Assembly: GCF_001557115.1 (NCBI RefSeq) | Contig: NZ_LSKQ01000231.1 | Coordinates: 1-64,000 of the forward strand | Direction of reading: 5' to 3' | Source of the DNA: Erythrobacter sp. CCH5-A1 | GTDB taxonomy: Bacteria > Pseudomonadota > Alphaproteobacteria > Sphingomonadales > Sphingomonadaceae | Length of the DNA: 64,000 nucleotides | Notes under the pieces: model-generated | The model's database searches: none | What the model was told of the DNA's origin: nothing | Seen by the model: the letters and a program-made list of their open reading frames with translations, nothing else | Part shown: in pieces, positions 35,741 to 43,481 of the stretch | How positions within the stretch are numbered: the first letter of the stretch is position 1 | Layout of the letters: each line of letters starts with the position of its first letter | Translations under genes and position numbers: made by a program

Positions 35741-35860
35741 TCAGTATGGTCCGTAAGAGGTGTCTGTGGGACCGGTGGATTCGATCGGGAGAATCCCGGT
35801 CTTGCCCCCTGGCAAGAGGCCCTGCGCAGCGCTGACGATGGACCGCGCAAAGCTGGTCAG
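35741..35860 (-). pseudogene. Decayed lasso precursor copy (no start, altered C-terminus)
   Basis: The frame reads ARSIVSAAQGLLPG followed by a core-like ring GKTGILPIE and tail STGPTDTSYGPY before a stop. It aligns with precursor 5 (PRLIRPAAQGL then PEGK). The Gly1 and Glu9 positions are intact, but the YTxPRLI part is degraded. There is no ATG or ribosome-binding site, because the 5' end runs into the end of precursor 7. The final Ser has become Tyr. It is most likely a dead copy. A second, weaker remnant reading RFGPF may lie at about 35653-35700. Confidence 0.6.
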
Positions 35861-36000
35861 GATGGACCGTAATCCGCCAAAAGTTCAAGCGAGGCGAAAT
35901 CTGCCTTTGCTTCAGGCGACAGCCCCATGCCATCGGGGCGGATCAGCCGGGGTGCGGTGTAGGGGCGGGCCGACGGTTTGCTCATCTCGGTCTTCGTCAT
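35857..36000 (-). CDS. Lasso precursor peptide 7 (47 aa), first of the array
   Basis: The leader is MTKTEMSKPSARP then YTAPRLIRPDGMGLSPE. The inferred core is AKADFASLELLADYGPS, with Ala instead of Gly at position 1 and Glu at 9. Ala1 is known from paeninodin. A strong GGGAGG ribosome-binding site sits eight bases before the ATG at 36000. It is the promoter-proximal copy if the array is one transcript. The 264 bases upstream, shared with the divergent SDR gene, contain a TTGACT on the minus strand at 36138-36143 but no good -10. Confidence 0.86.
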   Translation of the reverse strand: MTKTEMSKPSARPYTAPRLIRPDGMGLSPEAKADFASLELLADYGPS

Positions 36001-36264
36001 TCTCGTCCTCCCTTTGCAGCCACAGATCGGTACATTGCAGCGTGTGCCAGTCGATCCTGCTCGGGGCCTGCGACACGCTGATTGGCAGCACAAGCCTTGT
36101 ACAGAACCAGATTGGTTGATGGCATGATCGGGCCGAAAGTCAAGGAAAACAAGGCGAAGCGGATCAACTCCGCCCTGCCCCTGCGCCTCCCGCGCACTCT
36201 GCCTGCTGACAAGCGTGTCAGTCCGCACTAGACAGGTTTCAAACAGCAATCTGAGGGGATCTCA

Positions 36265-37080
36265 ATGACGGCAGGCAGTTCGCGGCGCAGCATCTTCATC
36301 ACTGGCGGCGGCTCCGGCATCGGTCGCGCCACCGCGCTGCATTTCGCCGCGCGGGGCTGGTTCGTGGGCGTCGCCGACATCTCCGAGACCGGGATGGCCG
36401 AGACCCTCGCCCTCATCGCCGGAGACGCCAAGTGGGCGGGCCGCCTCGACGTGCGCGACCGGGCGCGCTGGGACGAGGCGCTGGCGGAATTCGCCGCCGC
36501 GGCGGGAGGCCGGATCGATGTGCTGGTCAACAATGCCGGGATCGGCACCGGCGGATCGCTGAGCGAGCTCGACCCCGAGGAGATCGACCGCTGCCTCGAC
36601 ATCAACTTGAAGGGCGTGCTCTACGGCGCGCAGGCGGCCTATCCCTACCTGCAGAAGAGCGGCCCGGGTTCGGCCTGCATCAACATCGCCAGCGCCGCCG
36701 GGATCGTCGGCAGCGCGGGGATGAGCGTCTATTGTGCGACCAAGTTCGGCGTGCGCGCGGTGAGCGAAAGCCTCGATGCCGAGTGGGTGGCGGACGGGAT
36801 CACGGTCGCCTCGGTCTGCCCGGGCTTTATCGAGACCCCGCTCCTGAACGGCACCGGCAACCGCAAGTCGAACGAGCCGATCCGCGCGCGGGTGCAGGCG
36901 GCGGGGCTGGAGATCACCCCCGTGGAGCACGTCGCGCAGGCGATCTGGGACGCGGTGCACGGCGACAAGCTCGATTACTACATCGGCGCGACCGCCAAGC
37001 GCATGGCCTTCGCCAAGCGCTGGATGCCGGGACGGGTGAGGAAGCAGCTGAAAAACAGCCTGCGCCCCCTAGGCCAGTAA
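36265..37080 (+). CDS. Short-chain dehydrogenase/reductase
   Basis: This 271-aa classical SDR has the cofactor loop TGGGSGIG near residue 14 and NNAG in VLVNNAGIG. The catalytic Ser lies in NIASAAG and Tyr-x-x-x-Lys in YCATK. The substrate is unknown. A GAGGGG ribosome-binding site precedes the ATG. It is divergent from the lasso precursors, and its last 12 bases overlap the end of the convergent phhB gene. Nothing links it to the lasso pathway beyond position. Confidence 0.9.
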   Translation: MTAGSSRRSIFITGGGSGIGRATALHFAARGWFVGVADISETGMAETLALIAGDAKWAGRLDVRDRARWDEALAEFAAAAGGRIDVLVNNAGIGTGGSLSELDPEEIDRCLDINLKGVLYGAQAAYPYLQKSGPGSACINIASAAGIVGSAGMSVYCATKFGVRAVSESLDAEWVADGITVASVCPGFIETPLLNGTGNRKSNEPIRARVQAAGLEITPVEHVAQAIWDAVHGDKLDYYIGATAKRMAFAKRWMPGRVRKQLKNSLRPLGQ

Positions 37081-37371
37081 GGCATCGATCGCCGCCGCCA
37101 TCCGCGCATCGCGTGCCGAAAGGCCGCCGCTTGTCCCCGCGTCATGGGTCGTCAGCGTCACCTCGACACGGTTGTAGACGTTGAACCATTCGGGGTGGTG
37201 ATCCTGCGCCTCGGCCAGCAGGGCGACGCGGTTCATGAAGCCCCAGGCCTCGGAGAAGTCCCGGAAGCGGAAGCTCCGCGCGATCGCCTTGCCCTCGCGC
37301 GCGCTCGCCCATTCGGGGTGGGCCGCCAGCAGCGCGGCGGCTTCGTCGGGGGTGAGTTCGGGGACGGACAT
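37069..37371 (-). CDS. phhB: Pterin-4a-carbinolamine dehydratase
   Basis: This 100-aa protein dehydrates 4a-hydroxytetrahydropterin, recycling the cofactor of aromatic amino acid hydroxylases. It carries the family signature [29 protein letters not shown], with the conserved His-His-Pro and the later His-Asp. The start at 37371 gives the usual length; another ATG 15 bases upstream is possible. Its stop lies within the end of the SDR gene on the other strand. Confidence 0.93.
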   Translation of the reverse strand: MSVPELTPDEAAALLAAHPEWASAREGKAIARSFRFRDFSEAWGFMNRVALLAEAQDHHPEWFNVYNRVEVTLTTHDAGTSGGLSARDARMAAAIDALLA

Positions 37372-37434
37372 GAGGCACTCCGGCATGAGGGATCGCTTGT
37401 TTGGCCCGTGCCTTTTCCCTAACGCTGCCGCGCA

Positions 37435-38046
37435 ATGCAAGCGCTCTCCCCCTTCCTCGCGGCCGAAAACCTCGCCTGTAGGCGGGGCGAGCGGCTGCTG
37501 TTCCGCAAGCTGTCGTTCCGGCTCGAGGCGGGGGCGGCGTGCCATGTGACGGGGGCCAACGGGGCGGGCAAGACGACGCTGATCCGCGCGCTCGCCGGGC
37601 TGACGACGCCCTATGCCGGGAGCGTGACGCGCGAGGGCGCGCTGGGCTTGCTCGACGAGCGCACGGGCCTCGATCCCGACCTGCCGCTGGGCCGCGCGCT
37701 GGCGTTCTGGGAAAGCGTCGACGGCTGCACCAGCCCCGACGGCGCCATCACGATCCTCGGGCTCGCGCCGCTGCTCGAGGTGCCGGTGCGGTTCCTTTCG
37801 ACCGGGCAGAAGAAGCGCGCGGCGCTGGCGGCCTTGCTCAATCGCGCCGTGCCGATCTGGCTGCTCGACGAGCCGTTGTCCGGGCTCGACGCCGACACGA
37901 TTGCCAAGGTGGTCGCGCTGATCCAGCTGCATGTCGGCGGCGGCGGGATCGCGCTGATCGCCTCGCACCAGCCGCTCAATGTGCCGGGGATGACGAGCTT
38001 CGCGATCGAGGATTACGCCCCGGCCGAGACGGAGGATTACGCATGA
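37435..38046 (+). CDS. ccmA: Haem exporter ATP-binding subunit CcmA
   Basis: CcmA is the ATPase of the CcmABCD system, which releases haem-loaded CcmE for cytochrome c maturation. The 203-aa protein has Walker [11 protein letters not shown], the signature-like [15 protein letters not shown], Walker [14 protein letters not shown], and a switch His in ASHQP. Length and motifs match CcmA rather than a drug or peptide exporter. It overlaps ccmB by four bases. Confidence 0.93.
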   Translation: MQALSPFLAAENLACRRGERLLFRKLSFRLEAGAACHVTGANGAGKTTLIRALAGLTTPYAGSVTREGALGLLDERTGLDPDLPLGRALAFWESVDGCTSPDGAITILGLAPLLEVPVRFLSTGQKKRAALAALLNRAVPIWLLDEPLSGLDADTIAKVVALIQLHVGGGGIALIASHQPLNVPGMTSFAIEDYAPAETEDYA

Positions 38047-38693
38047 TCCTCAATCTGCTCCGCCGCGATCTGGCGCAGTTCTTTCCGTTCGCCGGCAGCG
38101 GGGCGGCGCTTCCCGTGGTGTTCTTCGTCGCGGTCGCCATGCTGTTTCCGTTCGCGGTCGGGCCGGACGTGAACCTGCTCGCGCGGACCGGTGGCGGGGT
38201 GGTGTGGATCGCGGCGCTGCTGGCGGCGATCCTGCCATTGGAGAAGCTGGTGGCGCGGGACATTACGCTCGGCGTCTTCGACCAGCTGAAGCTGCGCGGG
38301 CTGGCGGAGGAGGCGATGATGGCGGTGCGCCTGCTCGCCCACTGGCTGAGCTTCGGCCCGCCGCTGCTGCTGGCGACCTTTCCCGCGGCGGCGCTGCTCA
38401 AGATCGAGGGCGAGAGCTTTTCGATCCTGCTGCTAGGCCTGCTGGCGGGCACGCCGGGGCTCGCGGCCATCGGGTTGATGATCGCCGCGCTGACCGCCTC
38501 GTTGAGGGCAGGCGCGGCGCTTTCGGGGCTGCTGCTGATCCCGCTCGCGCTGCCGATCCTGATTTTCGGCGCGGGTGCGCTCGCGCGGCTGGATCCCGTC
38601 AGCCTCGGCTTCGTTGGAGCGATAAGCCTCGGGCTGGTCGCGATCGCGCCCTTCGCCGCCGGGGCCGCGATCCGCGCCGCGAGGGAGCAGTAG
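38043..38693 (+). CDS. ccmB: Haem exporter membrane subunit CcmB
   Basis: This 216-aa integral membrane protein has about six helices and is the membrane partner of CcmA in cytochrome c biogenesis. Family features are the N-terminal [10 protein letters not shown], the [23 protein letters not shown] cytoplasmic loop and the GTPGLAAIG segment. It is translationally coupled to ccmA upstream. The downstream membrane gene starts in the TAGTG overlap. Confidence 0.92.
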   Translation: MILNLLRRDLAQFFPFAGSGAALPVVFFVAVAMLFPFAVGPDVNLLARTGGGVVWIAALLAAILPLEKLVARDITLGVFDQLKLRGLAEEAMMAVRLLAHWLSFGPPLLLATFPAAALLKIEGESFSILLLGLLAGTPGLAAIGLMIAALTASLRAGAALSGLLLIPLALPILIFGAGALARLDPVSLGFVGAISLGLVAIAPFAAGAAIRAAREQ

Positions 38694-39355
38694 TGAGAGC
38701 ACCCGAGAGCCACACCCGCGCCAACCTGCTGATGGGACGGATCGCGCTCGGGCTGCTGGCCTTCACGCTGTTCGCCTTCGCTTTGAAAGCCGTGGCGCAT
38801 CCGCAGGTGCAGGCGCGCTATACCCCGATCGTGGTGTTCCACGCCGGGAGCATGATCGCCTGGCTGATCCTGCTCGCGAGCCAGAGCTTCCTTGCGGCCA
38901 AATACCGCCTCTCGGCCCACCGCGCGACCGGGCGCGCCTCGTTGGCGCTCGTCGCGGCGATGCTGGTGAGCGGCGGGGTGATCTCGTGGCGGATCGGGCT
39001 GGAGCTCGGCCGCCCCGAGGTGACGGTGGTCAACCTCGCCGCCTTCGCGACCTTCGTGCCGCTCTACTTCCTCGCGCTGCGGTATGCGCAGGCCCGCGAC
39101 ATCGCCGCGCACCGGCAAGCGATGCTGAACGCAACGCTGGCGCTGATGACCCCCGCCTATGCCCGCGTGGTGCAGGTCATCGGACTGCCCGATCCGGTCG
39201 CGATCGCGGTGCAGGTGCCGATCACGGTGCTGGTCTCGGCGGGCTACGACTGGGTGCTGCACGGGCGGGTGACACGGCCAGTGCTGGCGATGCTGGGGTT
39301 TTCAGTCGGGCTGGTGGTGGTGATGAGTGCGGTGCTGGCGGTGCTGTTCCTTTGA
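38693..39355 (+). CDS. Multi-pass membrane protein, unknown
   Basis: The 220-aa product has about six hydrophobic segments. A notable block is IVVFHAGSMIAWLILLASQSFLAAKYRLSAHRATGRASL, whose His residues and spacing resemble small haem-binding or DUF2306-like membrane proteins. No firm family assignment is possible. The start is GTG at 38693 overlapping the ccmB stop (TAGTG), with GGGAG upstream, so it is cotranslated with ccmAB. It does not resemble CcmC, CcmD or CcmE. Confidence 0.7.
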   Translation: MRAPESHTRANLLMGRIALGLLAFTLFAFALKAVAHPQVQARYTPIVVFHAGSMIAWLILLASQSFLAAKYRLSAHRATGRASLALVAAMLVSGGVISWRIGLELGRPEVTVVNLAAFATFVPLYFLALRYAQARDIAAHRQAMLNATLALMTPAYARVVQVIGLPDPVAIAVQVPITVLVSAGYDWVLHGRVTRPVLAMLGFSVGLVVVMSAVLAVLFL

Positions 39356-39364
39356 CCTTACCGT

Positions 39365-39397
39365 CTCCCCGGCCTTGAGCCGGGGGCTCGCTTCTTC
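39365..39397 (+). repeat. Left copy of a 33-bp inverted repeat flanking the GIY-YIG gene
   Basis: The element contains an internal palindrome (CCCCGG and CCGGGG around CTTGA) and ends CGCTTCTTC. It matches the inverted copy at 39711-39743 at 29 of 33 positions. The stop codon of the GIY-YIG gene lies at its inner edge. Confidence 0.7.
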
Positions 39398-39698
39398 ATG
39401 CCAAGATTTCGTTGAAGAGATCACGCCAATCCGGATTGGCCTTCTCGATCAGCGCAAACTTCCATTCCCGCCGCCAGCGCTTGATTCGCTTTTCCTGATC
39501 CATGGCCTCCTGCATGGTCGGGAAAAGCTCAGTCCAGACCAATCGTGTGAGGCCATATTCAGCGCAGAACGTCGAGCCTTGTCCTTCGCGGTGCTGGAAG
39601 ACGCGGGCCGCAATATCGGCGGTTGATCCAACATACATGGTGCCACGGTAACGGTCGGCCATGATGTAGACCCAGCCGCCCTTTTGTTCGCGATCCAT
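39396..39698 (-). CDS. GIY-YIG nuclease family protein
   Basis: This 100-aa protein is a stand-alone GIY-YIG domain of the UPF0213/YhbQ type. It has GGWVYIMADRYRGTMYVGSTADIAARVFQH (GIY and YIG as VYI and YVG), a catalytic Arg in AARV, and the C-terminal KRIKRWRREWKFALIEKANPDW. Members are often multicopy in alphaproteobacteria, and their role is not established. The start at 39698 is the ATG nearest the domain. The gene is bounded on both sides by inverted repeats, and its stop is inside the left one, as if gene and repeats formed a cassette. Confidence 0.88.
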   Translation of the reverse strand: MDREQKGGWVYIMADRYRGTMYVGSTADIAARVFQHREGQGSTFCAEYGLTRLVWTELFPTMQEAMDQEKRIKRWRREWKFALIEKANPDWRDLFNEILA

Positions 39699-39710
39699 GC
39701 CCTGAGGAAA

Positions 39711-39743
39711 GAAGAAGCGGGGCCCCGGGTCAAGCCCGGGGAG
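39711..39743 (-). repeat. Right copy of the 33-bp inverted repeat
   Basis: This is the inverted partner of 39365-39397, with four mismatches and the same internal palindrome. It lies 12 bases upstream of the GIY-YIG start. It also supplies the last codons (Pro-Pro-Arg-Ala) and the stop of the neighbouring gene that ends at 39730, suggesting insertion into that gene's 3' end. Confidence 0.7.
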
Positions 39744-40218
39744 GCGTAACAGCTTTTCGCAGGAACTCAACGAGCGGGCGGACCGTTTCAAGACCCGGTG
39801 TCTCGAAGACATCTTCGCCAAACCGCTCCTGCCAGCCACGTTCGTCGTTCGGAAGTGTCGCGATCAATGACTGGAGCCCGCCAAGGAAGCGGCCATCGAT
39901 TGGCTTGTCCGAGAGTCGGCCAAACGGAACCAGCCAAGGGAAATTGGCGATGTCACAAGCGGCACAATGCTCGGGCCAATCAAATTTCTTCGAAGGCGCT
40001 CGCAGCGGGACCAGCTTGCGGCGGGGAATGAACATCAAGGTACCGATGATGATCCTGTCCTGCGGCTGCCCCATCATCACACGCTTGGAGCGGGGGATGA
40101 GCAGCTTGAGGATCTCGCCTTCGCCAAGGCGCACGCAATCTGCATGAGGGAACCGGATCAGATCGAGGCCGAACTGTTCGGCCATCCGACTTGCCAGATG
40201 CGACTGCGAAGCAGCCAT
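39730..40218 (-). CDS. Hypothetical soluble protein, unknown
   Basis: This 162-aa protein beginning MAASQSHLASRMAEQFGLDLIRFPHADCVRLGEG is not recognised as a member of a named family. It is soluble, with a basic middle (PRSKRVMMGQPQDRIIIGTLMFIPRRKL) and a HCAAC pair of Cys that might bind metal. The start shares one base with the methionine aminopeptidase stop (TGATG), so it is coupled to map. Its last four residues and stop are made by the inverted repeat, so the native C-terminus may have been lost. Confidence 0.7.
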   Translation of the reverse strand: MAASQSHLASRMAEQFGLDLIRFPHADCVRLGEGEILKLLIPRSKRVMMGQPQDRIIIGTLMFIPRRKLVPLRAPSKKFDWPEHCAACDIANFPWLVPFGRLSDKPIDGRFLGGLQSLIATLPNDERGWQERFGEDVFETPGLETVRPLVEFLRKAVTPPRA

Positions 40219-41045
40219 CACACGTAAGGCGGGCAATCCCGCCCGGTCGGGCTCTTCGTGAAGATCTCGTTGCCCGTCTCGGTGATCGCGATCGAATGTT
40301 CGAACTGTGCCGAGAGCGATTTGTCGCGCGTCACCGCGGTCCAGCCGTCGCCGAGCACCTTGGCCCATGGCTTGCCGAGGTTGATCATCGGCTCGATGGT
40401 GAAGAACATCCCCGGCTTCAATTCCGGCCCCGTCCCCGCACGGGCGGCGTGGACCACCTCGGGGGCGTCGTGGAACAGGCGCCCCAAGCCATGGCCGCAG
40501 AACTCGCGCACCACGCCGTAGCGGAACTGGTTGGCGTGAGCCTCGATCGCCGCGCCGATATCGCCGAGCCGCGCGCCGGGCTTGGCCGCCGCGATGCCGA
40601 GCATCATGCATTCATAGGTCACCTCGACCAGCTTCCTCGCCTTCAGAGACGGCTCACCGGCGTAGAACATGCGGCTGGTATCGCCGTGCCAGCAGTCGAC
40701 CAGGGGTGTGACATCGATGTTGAGGATATCGCCATCCTTCAGCAGCTTGTCGCCCGGAATCCCGTGGCAGATCACGTGGTTGATCGAGATGCAGCTCGAA
40801 TGCGCATAGCCGCGGTAGCCCAAGGTCGCAGGCACCGCGCCCGCATCGAGCATCATGCCGCGGATCGCATCGTCGATGCTGCCGGTGGTGACGCCCGGCT
40901 TCACCAGCTCCACGCAGGCGTCGAGGATCTCGGCGGCGAGGCGCCCGGCCTTGCGCATCCCCTCGAACCCTGCGGCCGTGTGGAGCTTGATGGAGCCATC
41001 GCGGTAGACGGTCGTATCGCCGTCAACGAGTTGATAATCGTGCAT
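40218..41045 (-). CDS. map: Methionine aminopeptidase type I
   Basis: The enzyme removes the initiator Met from nascent proteins. The 275-aa protein has the pita-bread fold and metal ligands: Asp in ILNIDVTPLVDCWHGDTSRMF, His in CGHGLGRLFHDAPEV, and Glu in FFTIEPMINLG and AQFEHSIAIT. The His of ISINHVICHGIP is also present. The ATG at 41045 gives a normal length. The frame upstream extends into the next gene. Confidence 0.95.
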   Translation of the reverse strand: MHDYQLVDGDTTVYRDGSIKLHTAAGFEGMRKAGRLAAEILDACVELVKPGVTTGSIDDAIRGMMLDAGAVPATLGYRGYAHSSCISINHVICHGIPGDKLLKDGDILNIDVTPLVDCWHGDTSRMFYAGEPSLKARKLVEVTYECMMLGIAAAKPGARLGDIGAAIEAHANQFRYGVVREFCGHGLGRLFHDAPEVVHAARAGTGPELKPGMFFTIEPMINLGKPWAKVLGDGWTAVTRDKSLSAQFEHSIAITETGNEIFTKSPTGRDCPPYV

Positions 41046-41077
41046 GGCCCCTACATAGCGCGCCCTGCCCCGAAATA

Positions 41078-41929
41078 CTACTTCCCGAGCGCGAATGCCG
41101 CCCGGTATGCGGGTTTGACCGCAGCCAGCACCTTGGGCGTCACCGGCAGCGTCACCTCGTATTCCCCCTCGGCATAGGAGCCCGCCACGTAAGGCGCGGC
41201 GATCAGCCCGATGCGGTTGAAGGATTTGCGGTCGGAGGATCCTACAAGCACGGTGAGATCGGCGATCGGCGGGCAGGGGAAAATGCCGTCGTCGTCCTCG
41301 GGCGCCATGCCCTTCTTGACCCGCTCGACCTTGAGCGCCTTGCACCATGCGTCCCCGAGCGCGCCCTGCAAGGCGGCGGGCGAGGTGAACATCGTCTTGG
41401 GATCGAAGGCCTTGTTCGTCTCGCGGTCCCACACCAGCGCCTCCCACGCATAACTCCCGTGCGCCCCGCCGCTGTAGACGTTCCACGCGCCCGAGAGCGA
41501 AAGGAAGCGCGGCAGATTGGCAACCACGTCCCATTGCATCGCGTAGTCGCGGTTGACGCAGCCGGCGCAGTCGCTGTCGGCGAATTCGCGCAGGGATTCC
41601 TCCCAGTCGGCCTTCTGCTCGGCGAGCAACCTGTCGCGCTCGGCGGTGAGGCGCGCGGCGAGTTCGGGGATCGCGCTGACCTCGGCGGGCCAGCTATAGG
41701 CGAAGTCGCGGGTGGCCTCGCCCTTCTTGGCGTTGTCCTCGAAGGCGACCTTGCCGGGCGCGGGGGCAGGCGGTGTCGGGAGCGTGGGGGGTGCCTCGGC
41801 GGTGGCGGTCCCGGTCTTGGCGACGATCTCGTCGGGCGAGGAGCATGCCGCCAGCGCAGCCAGCGAAAACGCCGCCACGGCCGTGCCGCCTGACCAGTGT
41901 TTCACGTGAAACATATCGGGAACATTCAT
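41078..41929 (-). CDS. DUF3298/DUF4163 (RsiV-like) lipoprotein
   Basis: This 283-aa protein has a signal peptide with lipobox LAALAACSS, so the mature form is probably a lipoprotein. The body shows the DUF4163-DUF3298 pattern of the periplasmic part of RsiV- and PdaC-like proteins: FAYSWPAEVSAIPELAARL, then FLSLSGAWNVYSGGAHGSYAWEALVWDRETNKAF and a C-terminal IADLTVLVGSS region. Some family members bind lysozyme. The start MNVPDMFHVKHW encodes a perfect parS palindrome at its seventh base onward. ATG at 41914 is an alternative start. Confidence 0.8.
   Translation of the reverse strand: MNVPDMFHVKHWSGGTAVAAFSLAALAACSSPDEIVAKTGTATAEAPPTLPTPPAPAPGKVAFEDNAKKGEATRDFAYSWPAEVSAIPELAARLTAERDRLLAEQKADWEESLREFADSDCAGCVNRDYAMQWDVVANLPRFLSLSGAWNVYSGGAHGSYAWEALVWDRETNKAFDPKTMFTSPAALQGALGDAWCKALKVERVKKGMAPEDDDGIFPCPPIADLTVLVGSSDRKSFNRIGLIAAPYVAGSYAEGEYEVTLPVTPKVLAAVKPAYRAAFALGK
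41898..41913. other. parS centromere site (ParB-binding palindrome)
   Basis: TGTTTCACGTGAAACA is a perfect 16-bp palindrome and an exact match to the chromosomal parS consensus bound by ParB. It lies inside the N-terminal coding region of the lipoprotein gene, encoding Met-Phe-His-Val-Lys-His. No parA or parB gene is in the window. parS sites cluster near the replication origin, so this region is likely origin-proximal. Confidence 0.9.
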
Positions 41930-41998
41930 TCAGCCTATCCCTCCCCCGCTGCGCGAATCCGCTGGTGACATTGCTAGCCTTGCGATTATGGACGCTCC

Positions 41999-43384
41999 AT
42001 GAGCGAAGCCAAAGCCCTGATCCGTCCCGACCGCGCCGAGCCCGCAATTGCCATTCACCTCGTGAACAAGGACGGCTTCGAGGCCTTCGCCAAGGCGCTT
42101 TCCCCCGTCCAGCGCGCCAGCCTTGCCGCGCAGAAGTTCGAGGGCGGCGGCTATCAGACCGCGATTTTGCCCGATGGCGACGGTTGGCTCGCGGTGGGCG
42201 GCGTCGCCAATCCCGAGAGCCTGAGCGCATGGTGCCTCGCCAAACTCGCCGAGGAACTGCCCGAGGGCACCTATCGCCTCGCCAATGCCGAAGCCGGGGC
42301 GGCGATGTTCGGCTGGATCACCGGGCAATATCGCTTCGGTCGCTACAAGAGCGAGGACAAGAGCCAGGGCCCACGCGTGCTGCTGACCGGGCAGGTTGGG
42401 CAGATTGACGGCTATGTATCTGAAGCAGAGACGGAAATCTTGCTGCGCGACCTAGTCAACGCGCCCCCTGAGGACATGGGACCAGCCGCACTCGAGGCCG
42501 AGTGCGAAAGGCTCGCCAAGGCGCACAAGGCCGAGTTGACGGTGGTGCGCGGCGAGAGCCTCGAGCAGGACTATCCGATGGTCCACGCCGTCGGGCGCGC
42601 GGCGGCGCGGCATCATGCGCCGCGGCTGATGCACCTCGTCTGGGGCGACCCGGCGCATCCGGTGCTCGCGGTGGTCGGCAAGGGGGTGTGCTTCGACAGC
42701 GGCGGGCTCGACATCAAGCCGCCTGCGGGCATGCGGCTAATGAAAAAGGACATGGGCGGCGCGGCGCATGCGCTGGCGCTGGCGGGGCTCGTCATGGGCG
42801 CGCGGCTGAAGGTGCGGCTGCACCTGCTGATCCCCGCGGTCGAGAACGCCATTTCGGGCAATGCCTTCCGCCCGGGCGACATCCTCAAAACGCGCAAGGG
42901 CCTGACGGTGGAAATCGACAACACCGATGCCGAGGGGCGCCTGATCCTCGGCGATGCGCTGACCCGCGCTTCGGAGGAGAACCCCGACCTGATCGTCGAT
43001 TTCGCCACGCTGACCGGCGCGGCGCGGGTGGCGCTGGGACCGGACCTGCCTGCGCTCTTCGCCCGCCGCGACGAGACGGCCGAGGCCTTCCTCGCCGCCG
43101 GCAAGGCGCATGACGATCCGGCCTGGCGCCTGCCCTTGCATGATGCCTACCGCGAATACCTCGCCTCGGACGTGGCCGACATGGCGAACTCGGCACCCAA
43201 TCCCTTTGCCGGGGCGAGCGTGGCGGGGCTGTTCCTCGACCGCTTCGTGGGCGAGGGGCTGGACTGGGTGCACTTCGACACCTTCGCCTGGACCCCCGCC
43301 CCCAAGCCCGGCCGCGCGCGCGGCGGGCGGGGGCTCGGGCTGCGCGCCGCGTGGCACGCCATCCGCAACCGTTACGCCGCCTAA
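41999..43384 (+). CDS. Leucyl aminopeptidase family (M17) peptidase
   Basis: This 461-aa dinuclear-metal exopeptidase has a variable N-terminal domain and a catalytic C-terminal domain with VVGKGVCFDSGGLDIKPPAGMRLMKKDMGGAA. The hallmark NTDAEGRLILGDAL carries metal ligands and the bicarbonate-binding Arg region, and TLTGAARVALG follows. It would remove N-terminal residues from peptides in the cytoplasm. It is divergent from the lipoprotein gene. The 68-base spacer is short, so promoters probably overlap. Confidence 0.93.
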   Translation: MSEAKALIRPDRAEPAIAIHLVNKDGFEAFAKALSPVQRASLAAQKFEGGGYQTAILPDGDGWLAVGGVANPESLSAWCLAKLAEELPEGTYRLANAEAGAAMFGWITGQYRFGRYKSEDKSQGPRVLLTGQVGQIDGYVSEAETEILLRDLVNAPPEDMGPAALEAECERLAKAHKAELTVVRGESLEQDYPMVHAVGRAAARHHAPRLMHLVWGDPAHPVLAVVGKGVCFDSGGLDIKPPAGMRLMKKDMGGAAHALALAGLVMGARLKVRLHLLIPAVENAISGNAFRPGDILKTRKGLTVEIDNTDAEGRLILGDALTRASEENPDLIVDFATLTGAARVALGPDLPALFARRDETAEAFLAAGKAHDDPAWRLPLHDAYREYLASDVADMANSAPNPFAGASVAGLFLDRFVGEGLDWVHFDTFAWTPAPKPGRARGGRGLGLRAAWHAIRNRYAA

Positions 43385-43481
43385 GCTTGCCCCGGGGGCC
43401 GCTTGCCGCTAACGGCCCTGCCACGCTGCTCAGGCTTGGGGAGAGGCCGCAGCATAACGATAATCGGGCAACGGAACGCAG

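Noticed and set aside
33889-36000. CRISPR-like or simple tandem repeat array
   Set aside because: The repeated 30-base segment is the coding part of the leader (PRLIRP). The spacing is irregular, each unit has its own start, ribosome-binding site and stop, and no cas genes are present.
37435-38693. The ABC ATPase and membrane protein near the lasso locus as its peptide exporter
   Set aside because: Their lengths, the [23 protein letters not shown] loop and the overall pattern fit CcmA/CcmB haem export. A lasso exporter would be a single fused transporter of about 600 residues. An SDR and phhB also lie between.
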